A DNA stretch of 9,727 nt from Chloroflexia bacterium (GCA_025927935.1 JAICKM010000210.1:1-9727), one strand, 5' to 3'. Shown: positions 1 to 6,143, numbered from the stretch's first letter. Made by a program: numbers and translations. Notes: a model not told the origin generated them from the letters alone.

Positions 1-496
1 GGATGGCCGCTACCCCGAAGACCAACTGGAAGCCATTGCTGAATTGCACCACGCCACGAACCTCGCGCCGCGCGGCGACCTGGACGAAGAAGTCATCGTC
101 ATGACCCCGCAACGCCTGCGCGACGGCGACGACGCCAACGAGCAGCAAGGCTATTCGCGGTGGAGCATCTACGCCCGCGAGATCGCCACCGGCAAGCTGG
201 CCGGATTTACCGAGCTATACTGGCACCCCGACCAGCCGACCCTGGCCTGGCAAGGCTGGACCGCCGTGTGGCCGCAATACCGCAACAAGGGCCTGGGGCG
301 CCGGCTCAAGGCGGCCATGATCGCCAAGCTCCTCGCCGAGCGCCCGCAGGTGACGCGCGTGCGCACTGAGAACGCCGACTCCAACGCGCCCATGTTGCAG
401 ATCAACTATGAACTGGGCTTTCGACCGTATCAGGGATCCGACGTGTGGGAGGTGCCGCTCGATACGGTCGAACAATACCTCGCCACCCGCCCATAA
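1..496 (+). CDS. GNAT-family N-acetyltransferase, C-terminal part (5' end outside window)
   Basis: The reading frame (first full codon at nt 2) is open through the left edge, so the start lies outside the window; 164 residues and the TAA stop (494-496) are visible. GNAT enzymes move an acetyl group from acetyl-CoA to an amine. The acetyl-CoA pyrophosphate-binding motif A is seen as YRNKGLGRR (visible residues 93-101), following a beta-strand-like WTAVW and followed by a helix. Motif B-like sequence NADSNAPML (124-132) and the closing LGF (138-140) are also typical. Upstream, residues 50-75 (YSRWSIYARE, then a GKLAGFTEL strand) match the central strands of the fold. The first visible residues (DGRYPEDQLEAI) read like a linker, which suggests a larger, perhaps two-domain, GNAT protein. 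The substrate cannot be told from sequence. A TTG at nt 44 is not the start because coding continues upstream of it. Confidence 0.88.
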   Translation, partial: DGRYPEDQLEAIAELHHATNLAPRGDLDEEVIVMTPQRLRDGDDANEQQGYSRWSIYAREIATGKLAGFTELYWHPDQPTLAWQGWTAVWPQYRNKGLGRRLKAAMIAKLLAERPQVTRVRTENADSNAPMLQINYELGFRPYQGSDVWEVPLDTVEQYLATRP

Positions 497-552
497 TGCT
501 CCGCTGTGGCGGCGCGGGCGGGCGCATTTCCTCCCCAGCAGACTCATTTTGC

Positions 553-577
553 CGCGCAGGACGATACGCCCTGCGCG
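553..577. other. Inverted repeat (8-bp stem) in the gap after the GNAT gene
   Basis: CGCGCAGG (553-560) and CCTGCGCG (570-577) are exact reverse complements separated by 9 nt. It lies 57 nt after the GNAT stop and has no T-run after it on the + strand, so it is not a canonical terminator, though it may end or protect the upstream transcript. The rest of the 497-713 gap holds the promoter at 645-653 and nothing else I can name. Confidence 0.35.
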
Positions 578-644
578 CGTCGTGAATCCTTGCCGAAACG
601 TGCCCTCATTGCCCATCGCCGGCCACGCATCGCGGCCTGATCTC

Positions 645-653
645 TGCTATAAT
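645..653 (+). promoter_or_regulatory. Extended -10 promoter upstream of the 67-residue membrane protein
   Basis: TGCTATAAT is a perfect TGn plus TATAAT extended -10 element, placed about 60 nt before the ATG at 714. Transcription would start near 660 and give a leader of roughly 55 nt. No good -35 hexamer sits 17 bp upstream (the sequence there is ACGCAT), which is acceptable for extended -10 promoters recognised by the housekeeping sigma factor. Confidence 0.65.
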
Positions 654-713
654 AGTCGTAGAACGTGCCGGCCGGTCACGGCGGTCGGATGTGAGCGAGA
701 GGAGCTGGTGGCA

Positions 714-917
714 ATGCGTAAAATTTTCAGCTACATCTTTTTCCTGTTGGGGCTGCTGGTCATGATCCTGAGCATCCTGAATATCTTCAACCTCCTCGAT
801 CTCCAGGTCGACCTGTGGGTAGCCGTCGCCATGGCGGCGTTCGGGCTGATTCTCTGCCTGATCGCCTTTTTCATGCTGGCGCCGGAGGGCGGCGCCAACC
901 CGGACGAGCTAGCATAA
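714..917 (+). CDS. Small membrane protein, two predicted helices, 67 residues
   Basis: I do not recognise a named family. The start is set by AGGAG (700-704), 9 nt before ATG 714, and by the promoter at 645-653; the open frame extends further upstream, but that part overlaps the GNAT gene and reads as low-quality sequence. The product has a short basic N-terminus (MRK), a first hydrophobic stretch at about residues 4-30 and a second at about 34-56. It ends in a soluble acidic tail (PEGGANPDELA). The helices are joined by a short DLQVD turn, so both ends may face the same side of the membrane. It appears to be monocistronic: the next gene begins 237 nt later behind its own candidate promoter. 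A membrane location is well supported by composition, but the function is unknown. Confidence 0.72.
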   Translation: MRKIFSYIFFLLGLLVMILSILNIFNLLDLQVDLWVAVAMAAFGLILCLIAFFMLAPEGGANPDELA

Positions 918-988
918 AGCCGGGCGCGGGGCAATAGCCCGAAGGTCCTGGTACCCTGGCCCAAAAGTCCCGTTGTGGCAGCAAAGCC

Positions 989-1017
989 TTGCACGGTTCT
1001 TGCTTATTAGCTACAAT
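989..1017 (+). promoter_or_regulatory. Candidate promoter upstream of the 47-residue small protein
   Basis: TTGCAC (989-994) and TACAAT (1012-1017) are separated by exactly 17 bp, the optimal -35/-10 spacing. The -10 hexamer matches TATAAT at five of six positions, while the -35 matches TTGACA only in its first three bases. Transcription would begin near 1024 and give a leader of about 130 nt before ATG 1154. The leader contains GCAAAA-CC-TTTTGC (1071-1084) as a small self-complementary element. Confidence 0.4.
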
Positions 1018-1018
1018 A

Positions 1019-1090
1019 TGCACATGCCCCCCGCGGGTTCAGAAACCGGCCCGCCGGGTGCGGCAAAACGCAAAACCTTTTGCATGTGCA
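1019..1090. repeat. Separated 9-bp inverted repeat flanking the start of the small-gene leader
   Basis: TGCACATGC (1019-1027) and GCATGTGCA (1082-1090) are exact reverse complements, 54 nt apart. Each arm is itself close to a TGCAnnTGCA dyad. The left arm sits directly after the -10 box at 1012-1017, where a bound regulator would block transcription. The arms lie about 63 bp apart, close to six helical turns. This suggests a paired operator, but no regulator is identifiable here. Confidence 0.3.
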
Positions 1091-1153
1091 GCGCGTTAAT
1101 AGTATTGAGTGCCCGGTTACTATACATGCCATGGCGCCGAGGAGTCTAGAATC

Positions 1154-1297
1154 ATGCACACGCTGTTTGCAAGCGGCATCATCGAAAAAATCATCAAAGC
1201 TGTCCGCGACCTCGCCGACGCCGTGACGCCCCGCCCCACGCCGGTCCCCGTTCCCGTGCCTGTCCGCGTGCCGCAACCACGGCTAGAACGCCGCTAA
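1154..1297 (+). CDS. Small protein with amphipathic helix and Pro-Val tail, 47 residues
   Basis: No family is recognised. ATG 1154 follows GAGGAG (1139-1144) by 9 nt, and the frame ends at TAA 1295-1297, 46 nt before an intrinsic terminator, so the gene has its own start and stop signals. Residues 8-24 (GIIEKIIKAVRDLADAV) form a strongly amphipathic helix, with I9, I10, I13, I14, V17, L20 and V24 on one face and charged E, K, R and D on the other. Residues 25-42 are a Pro-rich arm with alternating P and V (TPRPTPVPVPVPVRVPQP), and the C-terminus is basic (RLERR). There is no cleavable signal peptide. The helix could bind a membrane edge or a partner protein, and the stiff tail could be a spacer or docking peptide. 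It is short, but the clean flanking signals make it likely real. Confidence 0.6.
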   Translation: MHTLFASGIIEKIIKAVRDLADAVTPRPTPVPVPVPVRVPQPRLERR

Positions 1298-1342
1298 CCA
1301 ACCAATCACGGGGCCGCCGGCCCCAACTATAACGCGCCCCCA

Positions 1343-1380
1343 GGAGGCTCCCGCCAAGCACGGGAGCCTCTGCTATTTTT
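1343..1380 (+). terminator. Intrinsic (rho-independent) terminator
   Basis: GAGGCTCCCG (1344-1353) pairs perfectly with CGGGAGCCTC (1361-1370) around a 7-nt loop, with one further G-U pair outside it. A T-rich run, CTATTTTT, ends at 1380. It closes the transcript of the 47-residue protein and separates it from the Rieske gene. A second, smaller GC hairpin (GGGGCC/GGCCCC, 1310-1324) lies just upstream with no T-run. Confidence 0.88.
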
Positions 1381-1474
1381 CCCGCCAACCCACGGCATAG
1401 CCCTTGCACGGCATCCGGCAAAACCAGAGCGTCCGGGTAGGCCGTATAGGATCATAGCACCCGTGCACCACGAC

Positions 1475-1482
1475 GAGGAGGA
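1475..1482 (+). promoter_or_regulatory. Strong Shine-Dalgarno that sets a TTG start
   Basis: GAGGAGGA ends 5 nt before TTG 1488. No ATG or GTG is better placed in this frame, and the Rieske fold begins right after it, so TTG is the start. I see no convincing promoter between the terminator at 1380 and this site; GTATAGGAT (1444-1452) is a weak -10 candidate. Confidence 0.7.
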
Positions 1483-1487
1483 TATCG

Positions 1488-1826
1488 TTGATAACCCAAT
1501 GGGTCCGAGTAGCGGCGGCAGCGGATCTGCCGCCGGGAGAAAAGATGGCCGTCGCAGTGGCCGGAGAAGAAATCGCACTGTTCAATGTGGACGGCACTGT
1601 TTATGCAATTGGCGACATCTGCACGCACGCCGAAGCCTCGCTCTCCGAAGGCGACTTTTACGATAATATGGTCGAATGCCCGCTCCACGGCTCGGGGTTC
1701 GACGTGACGACCGGCAAAGCGATGGTGCTGCCGGCGATGGGCAACAGCGGCAAATACGCGGTCAAGGTCGAGGATGGCGCGATCTTTGTCGATCCCGTGC
1801 CGGTGACGCCGCGTTCTACACGCTAA
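1488..1826 (+). CDS. Rieske [2Fe-2S] ferredoxin, stand-alone (112 residues)
   Basis: This is a small soluble electron carrier of the Rieske type, like the ferredoxin components of ring-hydroxylating dioxygenases (BphF/NdoA class, usually about 105-110 residues). The cluster ligands are visible: C45-x-H47 in the CTH box and C64-x2-H67 in the CPLHG box, 16 residues apart, with two Cys and two His as required. Family strands around them include NVDGTVYAI (33-41) and FDVTTGKA (71-78), with a closing KVEDGAIFV strand. There is no membrane anchor or signal peptide, so it is cytoplasmic. Such proteins pass electrons from a reductase to an oxygenase, but no oxygenase or reductase gene lies in this window. 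The downstream importer starts 111 nt later after a hairpin. Family assignment is firm, while the electron partner is unknown. Confidence 0.93.
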   Translation: MITQWVRVAAAADLPPGEKMAVAVAGEEIALFNVDGTVYAIGDICTHAEASLSEGDFYDNMVECPLHGSGFDVTTGKAMVLPAMGNSGKYAVKVEDGAIFVDPVPVTPRSTR

Positions 1827-1843
1827 CGACCGCGATGTGCTGC

Positions 1844-1869
1844 GCGCCGCGCACTCAAGTGCGCGGCGC
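1844..1869 (+). other. Very stable hairpin after the Rieske gene
   Basis: GCGCCGCGCACT (1844-1855) and AGTGCGCGGCGC (1858-1869) form a perfect 12-bp inverted repeat with a minimal loop (in practice 11 bp around TCAA). It starts 18 nt after the Rieske stop. No T-run follows, so it may be a terminator without a tail, a processing or stability element, or a partial barrier before the transporter genes. No clear promoter for the downstream permease is visible in 1870-1937. Confidence 0.6.
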
Positions 1870-1937
1870 CACGCAAACTCACCTCATTCCCCCGCCTGAC
1901 GTGCCGTATCCTGAACTGCCCGGCGGATAGAGGTTGT

Positions 1938-2594
1938 ATGAATCTATTGCACGACATGTGGAGCTACTTGACCACCAACAGCGATCGCTTTGGGCAAGCG
2001 GTCAACACGCACCTGGCCCTGAGCGGCCTGGCGCTCCTGTTCGCGCTGATCGCATGTGTGCCGTTAGGTATCCTCACCAGCCGGTGGGGCGCGGGCGGGC
2101 GGATGGTGCTCAACGTGGTCGGCGTGGCGCGAGTCGTGCCGAGCCTGGCCGTGCTGATGTTGTTGCTGCCGATCATGGGCACAGGCTTCCCCCCCTCGCT
2201 GGTGGCGCTGACCTTGCTAGCCTGCCCGCCGATCCTGATCAACACCGACGCCGGGCTGCGCGGGATCGACCCCGGCATCGTGGAGGCCGGGCGGGGTATC
2301 GGCTATACGCCCCTGCGCCTGTTGCGCGAAGTGCAATTGCCGCTGGCCCTGCCGGTCATCCTGGCCGGCGTGCGGACGGCGGCGGTCGAGGTGATTGCCA
2401 GCGCGACCCTGGCGACCTTTATCGGCGGCGGCGGCCTGGGCCAGTTCATCGTGGCGGGGCTGGCGCTGTCGAATAACGGCATTTTACTGGTGGGAGCCAT
2501 TCCCATCGCGATTTTGGCGCTAGTGGTCGAAGCGTTGCTGGGGAGGATGCAACGGGCCGTCGTCCCGCCAGGAGCCCGGACCGGGCGGGCTTGA
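1938..2594 (+). CDS. Osmoprotectant (glycine betaine/choline-type) ABC importer permease 1
   Basis: This 218-residue integral membrane protein belongs to the binding-protein-dependent transport permease family of the OpuBB/OpuCB/YehW/OsmW type. Five to six hydrophobic helices are apparent, at about residues 28-48, 56-82, 85-102, 137-160 and 180-201. The cytoplasmic EAA loop that docks on the ATPase is clear: EAGRGIGYTP (116-125) running into LPLALPVILAGVR (134-146). It is followed by GGGGLGQF (163-170), a family hallmark. Its paralogue at 4803-5477 shares these motifs, so the two probably form a heterodimeric channel. ATG 1938 has a modest AGAGG only 4 nt upstream. It is the first gene of the transporter run, and the binding-protein gene follows after 69 nt. 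Substrate class is inferred from the cognate binding protein. Confidence 0.9.
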   Translation: MNLLHDMWSYLTTNSDRFGQAVNTHLALSGLALLFALIACVPLGILTSRWGAGGRMVLNVVGVARVVPSLAVLMLLLPIMGTGFPPSLVALTLLACPPILINTDAGLRGIDPGIVEAGRGIGYTPLRLLREVQLPLALPVILAGVRTAAVEVIASATLATFIGGGGLGQFIVAGLALSNNGILLVGAIPIAILALVVEALLGRMQRAVVPPGARTGRA

Positions 2595-2663
2595 GCTATG
2601 CCGGGCGACTACCAGGAGTGATGGCAGGATTGAATTGATTGTAGGAGCAGGAGGAAAGATGCG

Positions 2664-3755
2664 ATGAAACGCAAGCGCTGGGCACTAATTGCCGGCTTAT
2701 TCTTAACCCTGAGCATGTTGCTCACGGCCTGCGGCGCGGAAGCCACGCCCACCACGGTACCGGCGCCCGCCGCGGCGGCCACCGACACCCCGGCCGCTGC
2801 CGCCGCGGCGACCAACACCACGGCGCCCGCTGCCGCCGCAACGGACACCACGGCGCCCGCCACCGCTGCGACGGATACCCCGGCCATGGCCGGCACAACC
2901 CCCACCACGGCGGCGAGCACCGGCGGCAGCGCCGCGGGCAAGAAGGTGGTCGTTAGCTCCAAGAACTTCACCGAGGAAGAGATCATCGGCGAGATGTACG
3001 CGCTGATGCTGGAGCAGGCGGGCATCCCGGTGGAACGCAAACTGAACCTCGGCACCGCCGACATCGCCCAGGCCGCGCTGGTCAAGGGCGACATCAGCCT
3101 CTACCCGGAATACACCGGCACCGGCCTGACCGTCATCCTCAAGCAGCCGGTGATAAACGACGACCAGGCCGTCTACGACAAAGTGAAGCAGATGTATGAG
3201 GACCAGTTCAAGCTGACCTGGCTCGACCAGTCGCCCATGAACGACACCCAGGCGCTGGCCACGACCCATGCCGTGGCCGACAAGTACAGCCTGAAGACCC
3301 TGTCCGATCTTTCGACTAAGGCCGGCGAGTTGCGCCTAGCCTCGATCCCTGAGTTCCAGGATCGGCCCGACGGGCTGCCCGGTCTGAAGAAGGTCTACGG
3401 CGGCTTCGACTTCAAGAGTGTCGATATCTTCGACATCGGCCTGAAGTACAAGGCCCTGCTGGACGGCAACGCGGATGTGGCCGTGGCCTTCAGCACCGAC
3501 GGCGCCATCGCCGGCGACAACCTGCTGGTGCTCGAAGACGACAAGAAACTGTGGCCCCCGTACCATGTCGCCCCGGTGGTCCGCGACGACGTGCTGGCGG
3601 CCTATCCGCAGATCGCCGACGTCTTGAACGGCCTGTCGCCCAAGATCACCAACGACATGATCGCCGCCCTCAACTGGGAAGTGGACGGCAAAAAGCGCGA
3701 CTATGCCGACGTGGCGAAAGAGTGGCTGACCAACCAGGGCCTGCTCAAGAAGTAA
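2664..3755 (+). CDS. Osmoprotectant ABC importer substrate-binding lipoprotein (OpuBC/OpuCC/ProX-like)
   Basis: This 363-residue extracytoplasmic lipoprotein captures solute for the importer. A basic start (MKRKR) and hydrophobic core lead to lipobox LTAC with Cys23 as the lipidated residue. Residues 24-92 are an Ala/Thr/Pro linker containing a 10-residue tandem repeat. The OpuAC-type binding domain runs from about 93 to 360. SSKNFTEEEIIGEM (98-111), NLGTADIAQAAL (128-139) and the hallmark YPEYTGTG (147-154) identify the glycine betaine/choline/carnitine binding class, and AFSTDGAIAGDNL in the second lobe also fits. Mature domain length is normal; only the linker is long. AGGAGG (2649-2654) lies 9 nt before ATG 2664. 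A two-codon frame ATG-CGA-TGA (2659-2667) overlaps this start and may be incidental. The exact ligand (betaine, choline, carnitine or ectoine-like) cannot be fixed by eye. Confidence 0.94.
   Translation: MKRKRWALIAGLFLTLSMLLTACGAEATPTTVPAPAAAATDTPAAAAAATNTTAPAAAATDTTAPATAATDTPAMAGTTPTTAASTGGSAAGKKVVVSSKNFTEEEIIGEMYALMLEQAGIPVERKLNLGTADIAQAALVKGDISLYPEYTGTGLTVILKQPVINDDQAVYDKVKQMYEDQFKLTWLDQSPMNDTQALATTHAVADKYSLKTLSDLSTKAGELRLASIPEFQDRPDGLPGLKKVYGGFDFKSVDIFDIGLKYKALLDGNADVAVAFSTDGAIAGDNLLVLEDDKKLWPPYHVAPVVRDDVLAAYPQIADVLNGLSPKITNDMIAALNWEVDGKKRDYADVAKEWLTNQGLLKK
2781..2894 (+). repeat. 30-bp tandem repeat coding for the lipoprotein linker
   Basis: Units beginning ACCGACACC (2781), ACCAACACC (2811), ACGGACACC (2841) and ACGGATACC (2871) recur at exactly 30 bp. 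Each encodes a ten-residue block of the form T-D/N-T-P/T-A-P/A plus alanines. The copies differ at several wobble positions, so the array is not very recent. It lengthens the flexible spacer between the lipid anchor and the binding domain, and copy number could vary between strains by slippage. Confidence 0.75.
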
Positions 3756-3764
3756 GTATCGCGC

Positions 3765-3791
3765 GCCGGGGCGCCCCGACGGCGCCCCGGC
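3765..3791 (+). other. Intergenic hairpin between binding protein and ATPase genes
   Basis: GCCGGGGCGCC (3765-3775) pairs perfectly with GGCGCCCCGGC (3781-3791) around the 5-nt loop CCGAC, 9 nt after the binding-protein stop. No T-run follows. In importer operons, hairpins at this position commonly protect the upstream mRNA 3' end or attenuate read-through, so that binding protein outnumbers membrane components. That role is inferred here. Confidence 0.6.
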
Positions 3792-3814
3792 CTCACCCGA
3801 AAGGCCCGGCTCTC

Positions 3815-4801
3815 ATGAACAGCAACGCGCCGGCGGCAATCGTCTTCGATCACGCGCGGAAGGAGTTTCCGGGCGCCGCGCGGCCCGCCGTCGCGGACGC
3901 CACGTTTGACGTGCCGCACGGCCACCTGGTCGTGCTGCTCGGCCCATCCGGCTGCGGCAAAACCACCCTGCTCAAGAGCGTGAATCGCCTCTATGAGCTG
4001 ACAGCGGGGCGCATCCTCGTCGAGGGTACGGACATCGCCGCCACCCCGATTGCCGATCTGCGCCGCCGCATCGGCTATGTCATCCAGAGCGTCGGCCTGT
4101 TTCCGCATATGCGCGTGGCGCGCAACATCGGGGTCGTGCCCCACCTGCTCGGCTGGGACAAGGCGCGCACGGACGCCCGCGTGGACGAACTGCTGGATCT
4201 GGTGGGCCTGCCGCCCGCCGAATACCGCAACCGCTATCCCGCCCAACTGTCCGGCGGGCAGCAGCAGCGTGTGGGCCTGGCCCGCGCCCTGGCCGCCGAC
4301 CCGCCGATTATGCTGATGGACGAACCCTTCGCCGCCATCGACAACATCACCCGCACCCGGTTGCAAGACGCGCTGCTCGACATCCAGCGCACCGTGCGCA
4401 AGACGATCCTCTTCGTCACCCACGATGTGGAAGAGGCGTTGCGCCTGGCCGACGAGATCGTGGTCATGCGCGAGGGGCATGTGCTACAATACGACACGCC
4501 GTTGAACCTGCTGACCCGCCCCGCCGACGCGTTCGTGGCCCGCCTGCTCGGCGCCGACGACGTGCTGCGCCGCCTGAGCCTGGTGTCTGTCGGCGCGCTG
4601 ATGGAGCCGGCGGACGGCATGCCCCCCGGCGGCCCCGCCCTGTCGCCCACCGACGATCTGCGCCATGCGCTGGGCGCGCTGCTCGCCGAGGGCCGCGACA
4701 GCCTGCCGGTCCGCGACGAGGCGGGCCAGATCCTCGGTTGCCTCAGCCTGCCCGCGCTGCGCCGCCTGGCCGGGCAGCCGGAAGTCATGAGCGCCGAGTA
4801 A
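3815..4801 (+). CDS. Osmoprotectant ABC importer ATPase with shortened CBS tail
   Basis: This 328-residue ATPase drives the importer at the inner face of the membrane. All nucleotide-binding motifs are present: Walker A GPSGCGKTT (43-51), Q-loop Gln91 in GYVIQ, signature LSGGQ (145-149), Walker B IMLMDEP (165-171), D-loop AAID (173-176) and H-loop His203. The stretch HDVEEALRLADEIVVM is typical of the OpuCA/ProV/OsmV class. After about residue 250 there is a regulatory tail with a CBS-like segment (SLVSVGALM, then DSLPVRDEAGQILGCLSL). Relatives near 380 residues carry two CBS motifs that sense ionic strength or c-di-AMP, whereas this tail has room for about one and a partial. ATG 3815 is chosen because homology begins at once (AIVFDHARKEF) and GAAAGG lies 10 nt upstream. 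The open frame extends further upstream but overlaps the binding-protein gene. The second permease follows after 1 nt. Confidence 0.94.
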   Translation: MNSNAPAAIVFDHARKEFPGAARPAVADATFDVPHGHLVVLLGPSGCGKTTLLKSVNRLYELTAGRILVEGTDIAATPIADLRRRIGYVIQSVGLFPHMRVARNIGVVPHLLGWDKARTDARVDELLDLVGLPPAEYRNRYPAQLSGGQQQRVGLARALAADPPIMLMDEPFAAIDNITRTRLQDALLDIQRTVRKTILFVTHDVEEALRLADEIVVMREGHVLQYDTPLNLLTRPADAFVARLLGADDVLRRLSLVSVGALMEPADGMPPGGPALSPTDDLRHALGALLAEGRDSLPVRDEAGQILGCLSLPALRRLAGQPEVMSAE

Positions 4802-4802
4802 G

Positions 4803-5477
4803 ATGGACTACCTGCTGAACCACTTCGACCGGGTGTGGCCGCGCTTCGTCGAGCACTTGCAGATCACCGGGCTGACGCTGGCCCTTGCTTTATTGATCGC
4901 TCTGCCTGTCGGGCTGCTCATCAGCCGCTGGCCGCGCCTGAACACGCCCGTGCTGGGGCTGTTCGGCGTCATTTATACGATCCCTAGCCTGGCGCTGTTT
5001 GCCTTCATGATCCCATTCCTGGGCCTGGGCACGCAGACCGCCGTGATCGTGCTGGTCGCCTACTCGCAACTGGCCCTGGTGCGCAACATCAACATCGCCT
5101 TCCGCGGCCTGGACCCGGCGGTGCTGGAAGCCGCCCGCGGGATCGGCATGACCCCGCGCCAGGTGTTGTGGCAGGTCGAACTGCCGCTGGCGATCCCGGT
5201 GATCCTGGCCGGAGTGCGCATCGCCACGCTGGCGATCATCAGCCTGGCAACCATCGCCGCCTGGATCGGCGCGGGGGGGCTGGGCCAGATGCTGCTCAAC
5301 GGCGTGAGCCAGGACAACCCGAACGTGGTTATCGCCGGGGTCATCTGTGTCACGGCGCTGGCCCTGGCCGCCGACGGCCTGTTTCGCTTGATCGAGTGGA
5401 CGCTCAGTCCCTATCGCCGCCCGCTCTCCGGCCCCCGCCGGCGCGCGCTGGACGCTACCATCCCGGAGCACGTATGA
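4803..5477 (+). CDS. Osmoprotectant (glycine betaine/choline-type) ABC importer permease 2
   Basis: This 224-residue permease is a paralogue of the one at 1938-2594 and probably the other half of the transmembrane channel. Hydrophobic helices lie at about residues 22-42, 48-74, 78-95, 129-154 and 175-198. The EAA loop reads EAARGIGMTPRQ (109-120) followed by LPLAIPVILAGVR (127-139), and GAGGLGQM (156-163) is the family motif that follows. The start is one nucleotide after the ATPase stop, so translation is very likely coupled, and no separate ribosome binding site is needed. The tail after residue 200 is basic and Pro-rich (SPYRRPLSGPRRR), as expected for a cytoplasmic C-terminus. Its stop codon overlaps the start of the next gene (ATGA at 5474-5477). 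Confidence 0.93.
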   Translation: MDYLLNHFDRVWPRFVEHLQITGLTLALALLIALPVGLLISRWPRLNTPVLGLFGVIYTIPSLALFAFMIPFLGLGTQTAVIVLVAYSQLALVRNINIAFRGLDPAVLEAARGIGMTPRQVLWQVELPLAIPVILAGVRIATLAIISLATIAAWIGAGGLGQMLLNGVSQDNPNVVIAGVICVTALALAADGLFRLIEWTLSPYRRPLSGPRRRALDATIPEHV

Positions 5478-6130
5478 TCATATCACCGCCCGATAGTCCC
5501 GCCCCCGCCGTGGTGCCCGCGCGCCCCGGCGCCGTCCTCGCCTATATGGGGCGCCTCGCCATCCTCACCGCCGGGCTGTTCTGCTTTGCGGTTGGCGTCG
5601 TGTTGACCTTCAAATCGCAACTCGGCCTCGGCCCGTGGGATTGCTTTCACCTGGGCCTGAGCCTGCACCTGCCGGTTACCGTGGGCGAAGCCAGCATCAT
5701 CACCGGCGGATTGGTGATCCTGCTGTCGCTGTTGCTGGGCGTGCGCCCCGGCGTGGGCACCATCGGTAACATGGTGTTGATCGGCCTTTTCTTCGACCTG
5801 GTGTATCCGCTGGTGCCGGAGCTGGATCACCCGGCCCTGATCTGGCAACTGATCGTGGACGTGCTGGGCGTCGTGATCGTCGGCATCGGATCGGGCCTGT
5901 ACATCAAGGCCGGGCTGGGCGCCGGGCCGCGCGACAGCCTGATGCTGGCCCTGACCCGGCGCACCGGCCAGCGTGTGTCCCTCATGCGCGCCCTGGTCGA
6001 GTTGAGTGCGCTGACCATCGGGTTTCTCATGGGCGGCACGGTAGGGATCGGCACGCTGGTCTTCGCCTTCGGCGTGGGGCCGGCTGTCGAACTGGGCTTC
6101 CGCCTGCTACGCGTCGAAGCGCACCATTAG
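5474..6130 (+). CDS. YczE/YyaS/YitT-family membrane protein
   Basis: This 218-residue polytopic membrane protein of the YczE-like family (COG2364 type) has unknown biochemical role. After an unusual Pro-rich soluble N-terminus (residues 1-20), hydrophobic segments lie at about 26-47, 75-90, 97-115, 122-145 and 174-210. Two internally related motifs are diagnostic: GLGPWDCFHLGLS (51-63) and GAGPRDSLMLALT (149-161), each after an amphipathic turn, pointing to an internal duplication. GTIGNMVLIGLFFD (95-108) is also family-typical. ATG 5474 overlaps the permease stop by 4 nt, so the gene is translationally coupled to the importer. In Bacillus, yczE has been linked to lipopeptide production, but no general function is established. 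The operon position suggests a role tied to solute transport or membrane homeostasis, which is inference. Confidence 0.86.
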   Translation: MIISPPDSPAPAVVPARPGAVLAYMGRLAILTAGLFCFAVGVVLTFKSQLGLGPWDCFHLGLSLHLPVTVGEASIITGGLVILLSLLLGVRPGVGTIGNMVLIGLFFDLVYPLVPELDHPALIWQLIVDVLGVVIVGIGSGLYIKAGLGAGPRDSLMLALTRRTGQRVSLMRALVELSALTIGFLMGGTVGIGTLVFAFGVGPAVELGFRLLRVEAHH

Positions 6131-6143
6131 GCGGCGCCGCACC

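Noticed and set aside
408..713. Longer N-terminal extension of the 67-residue membrane protein
   Set aside because: The extension overlaps the GNAT gene, has no ribosome site, and spans the TGCTATAAT promoter. ATG 714 has an ideal Shine-Dalgarno.
2659..2667. Two-codon upstream frame ATG-CGA-TGA overlapping the binding-protein start
   Set aside because: Its ATG is only 4 nt from the Shine-Dalgarno, while ATG 2664 is at 9 nt. The overlap is most simply a chance result of the sequence ATGCGATGA.
3701..4480. Minus-strand frame opposite the ATPase gene
   Set aside because: It overlaps clear Walker A, signature and Walker B coding sequence on the + strand and shows no motif of its own.
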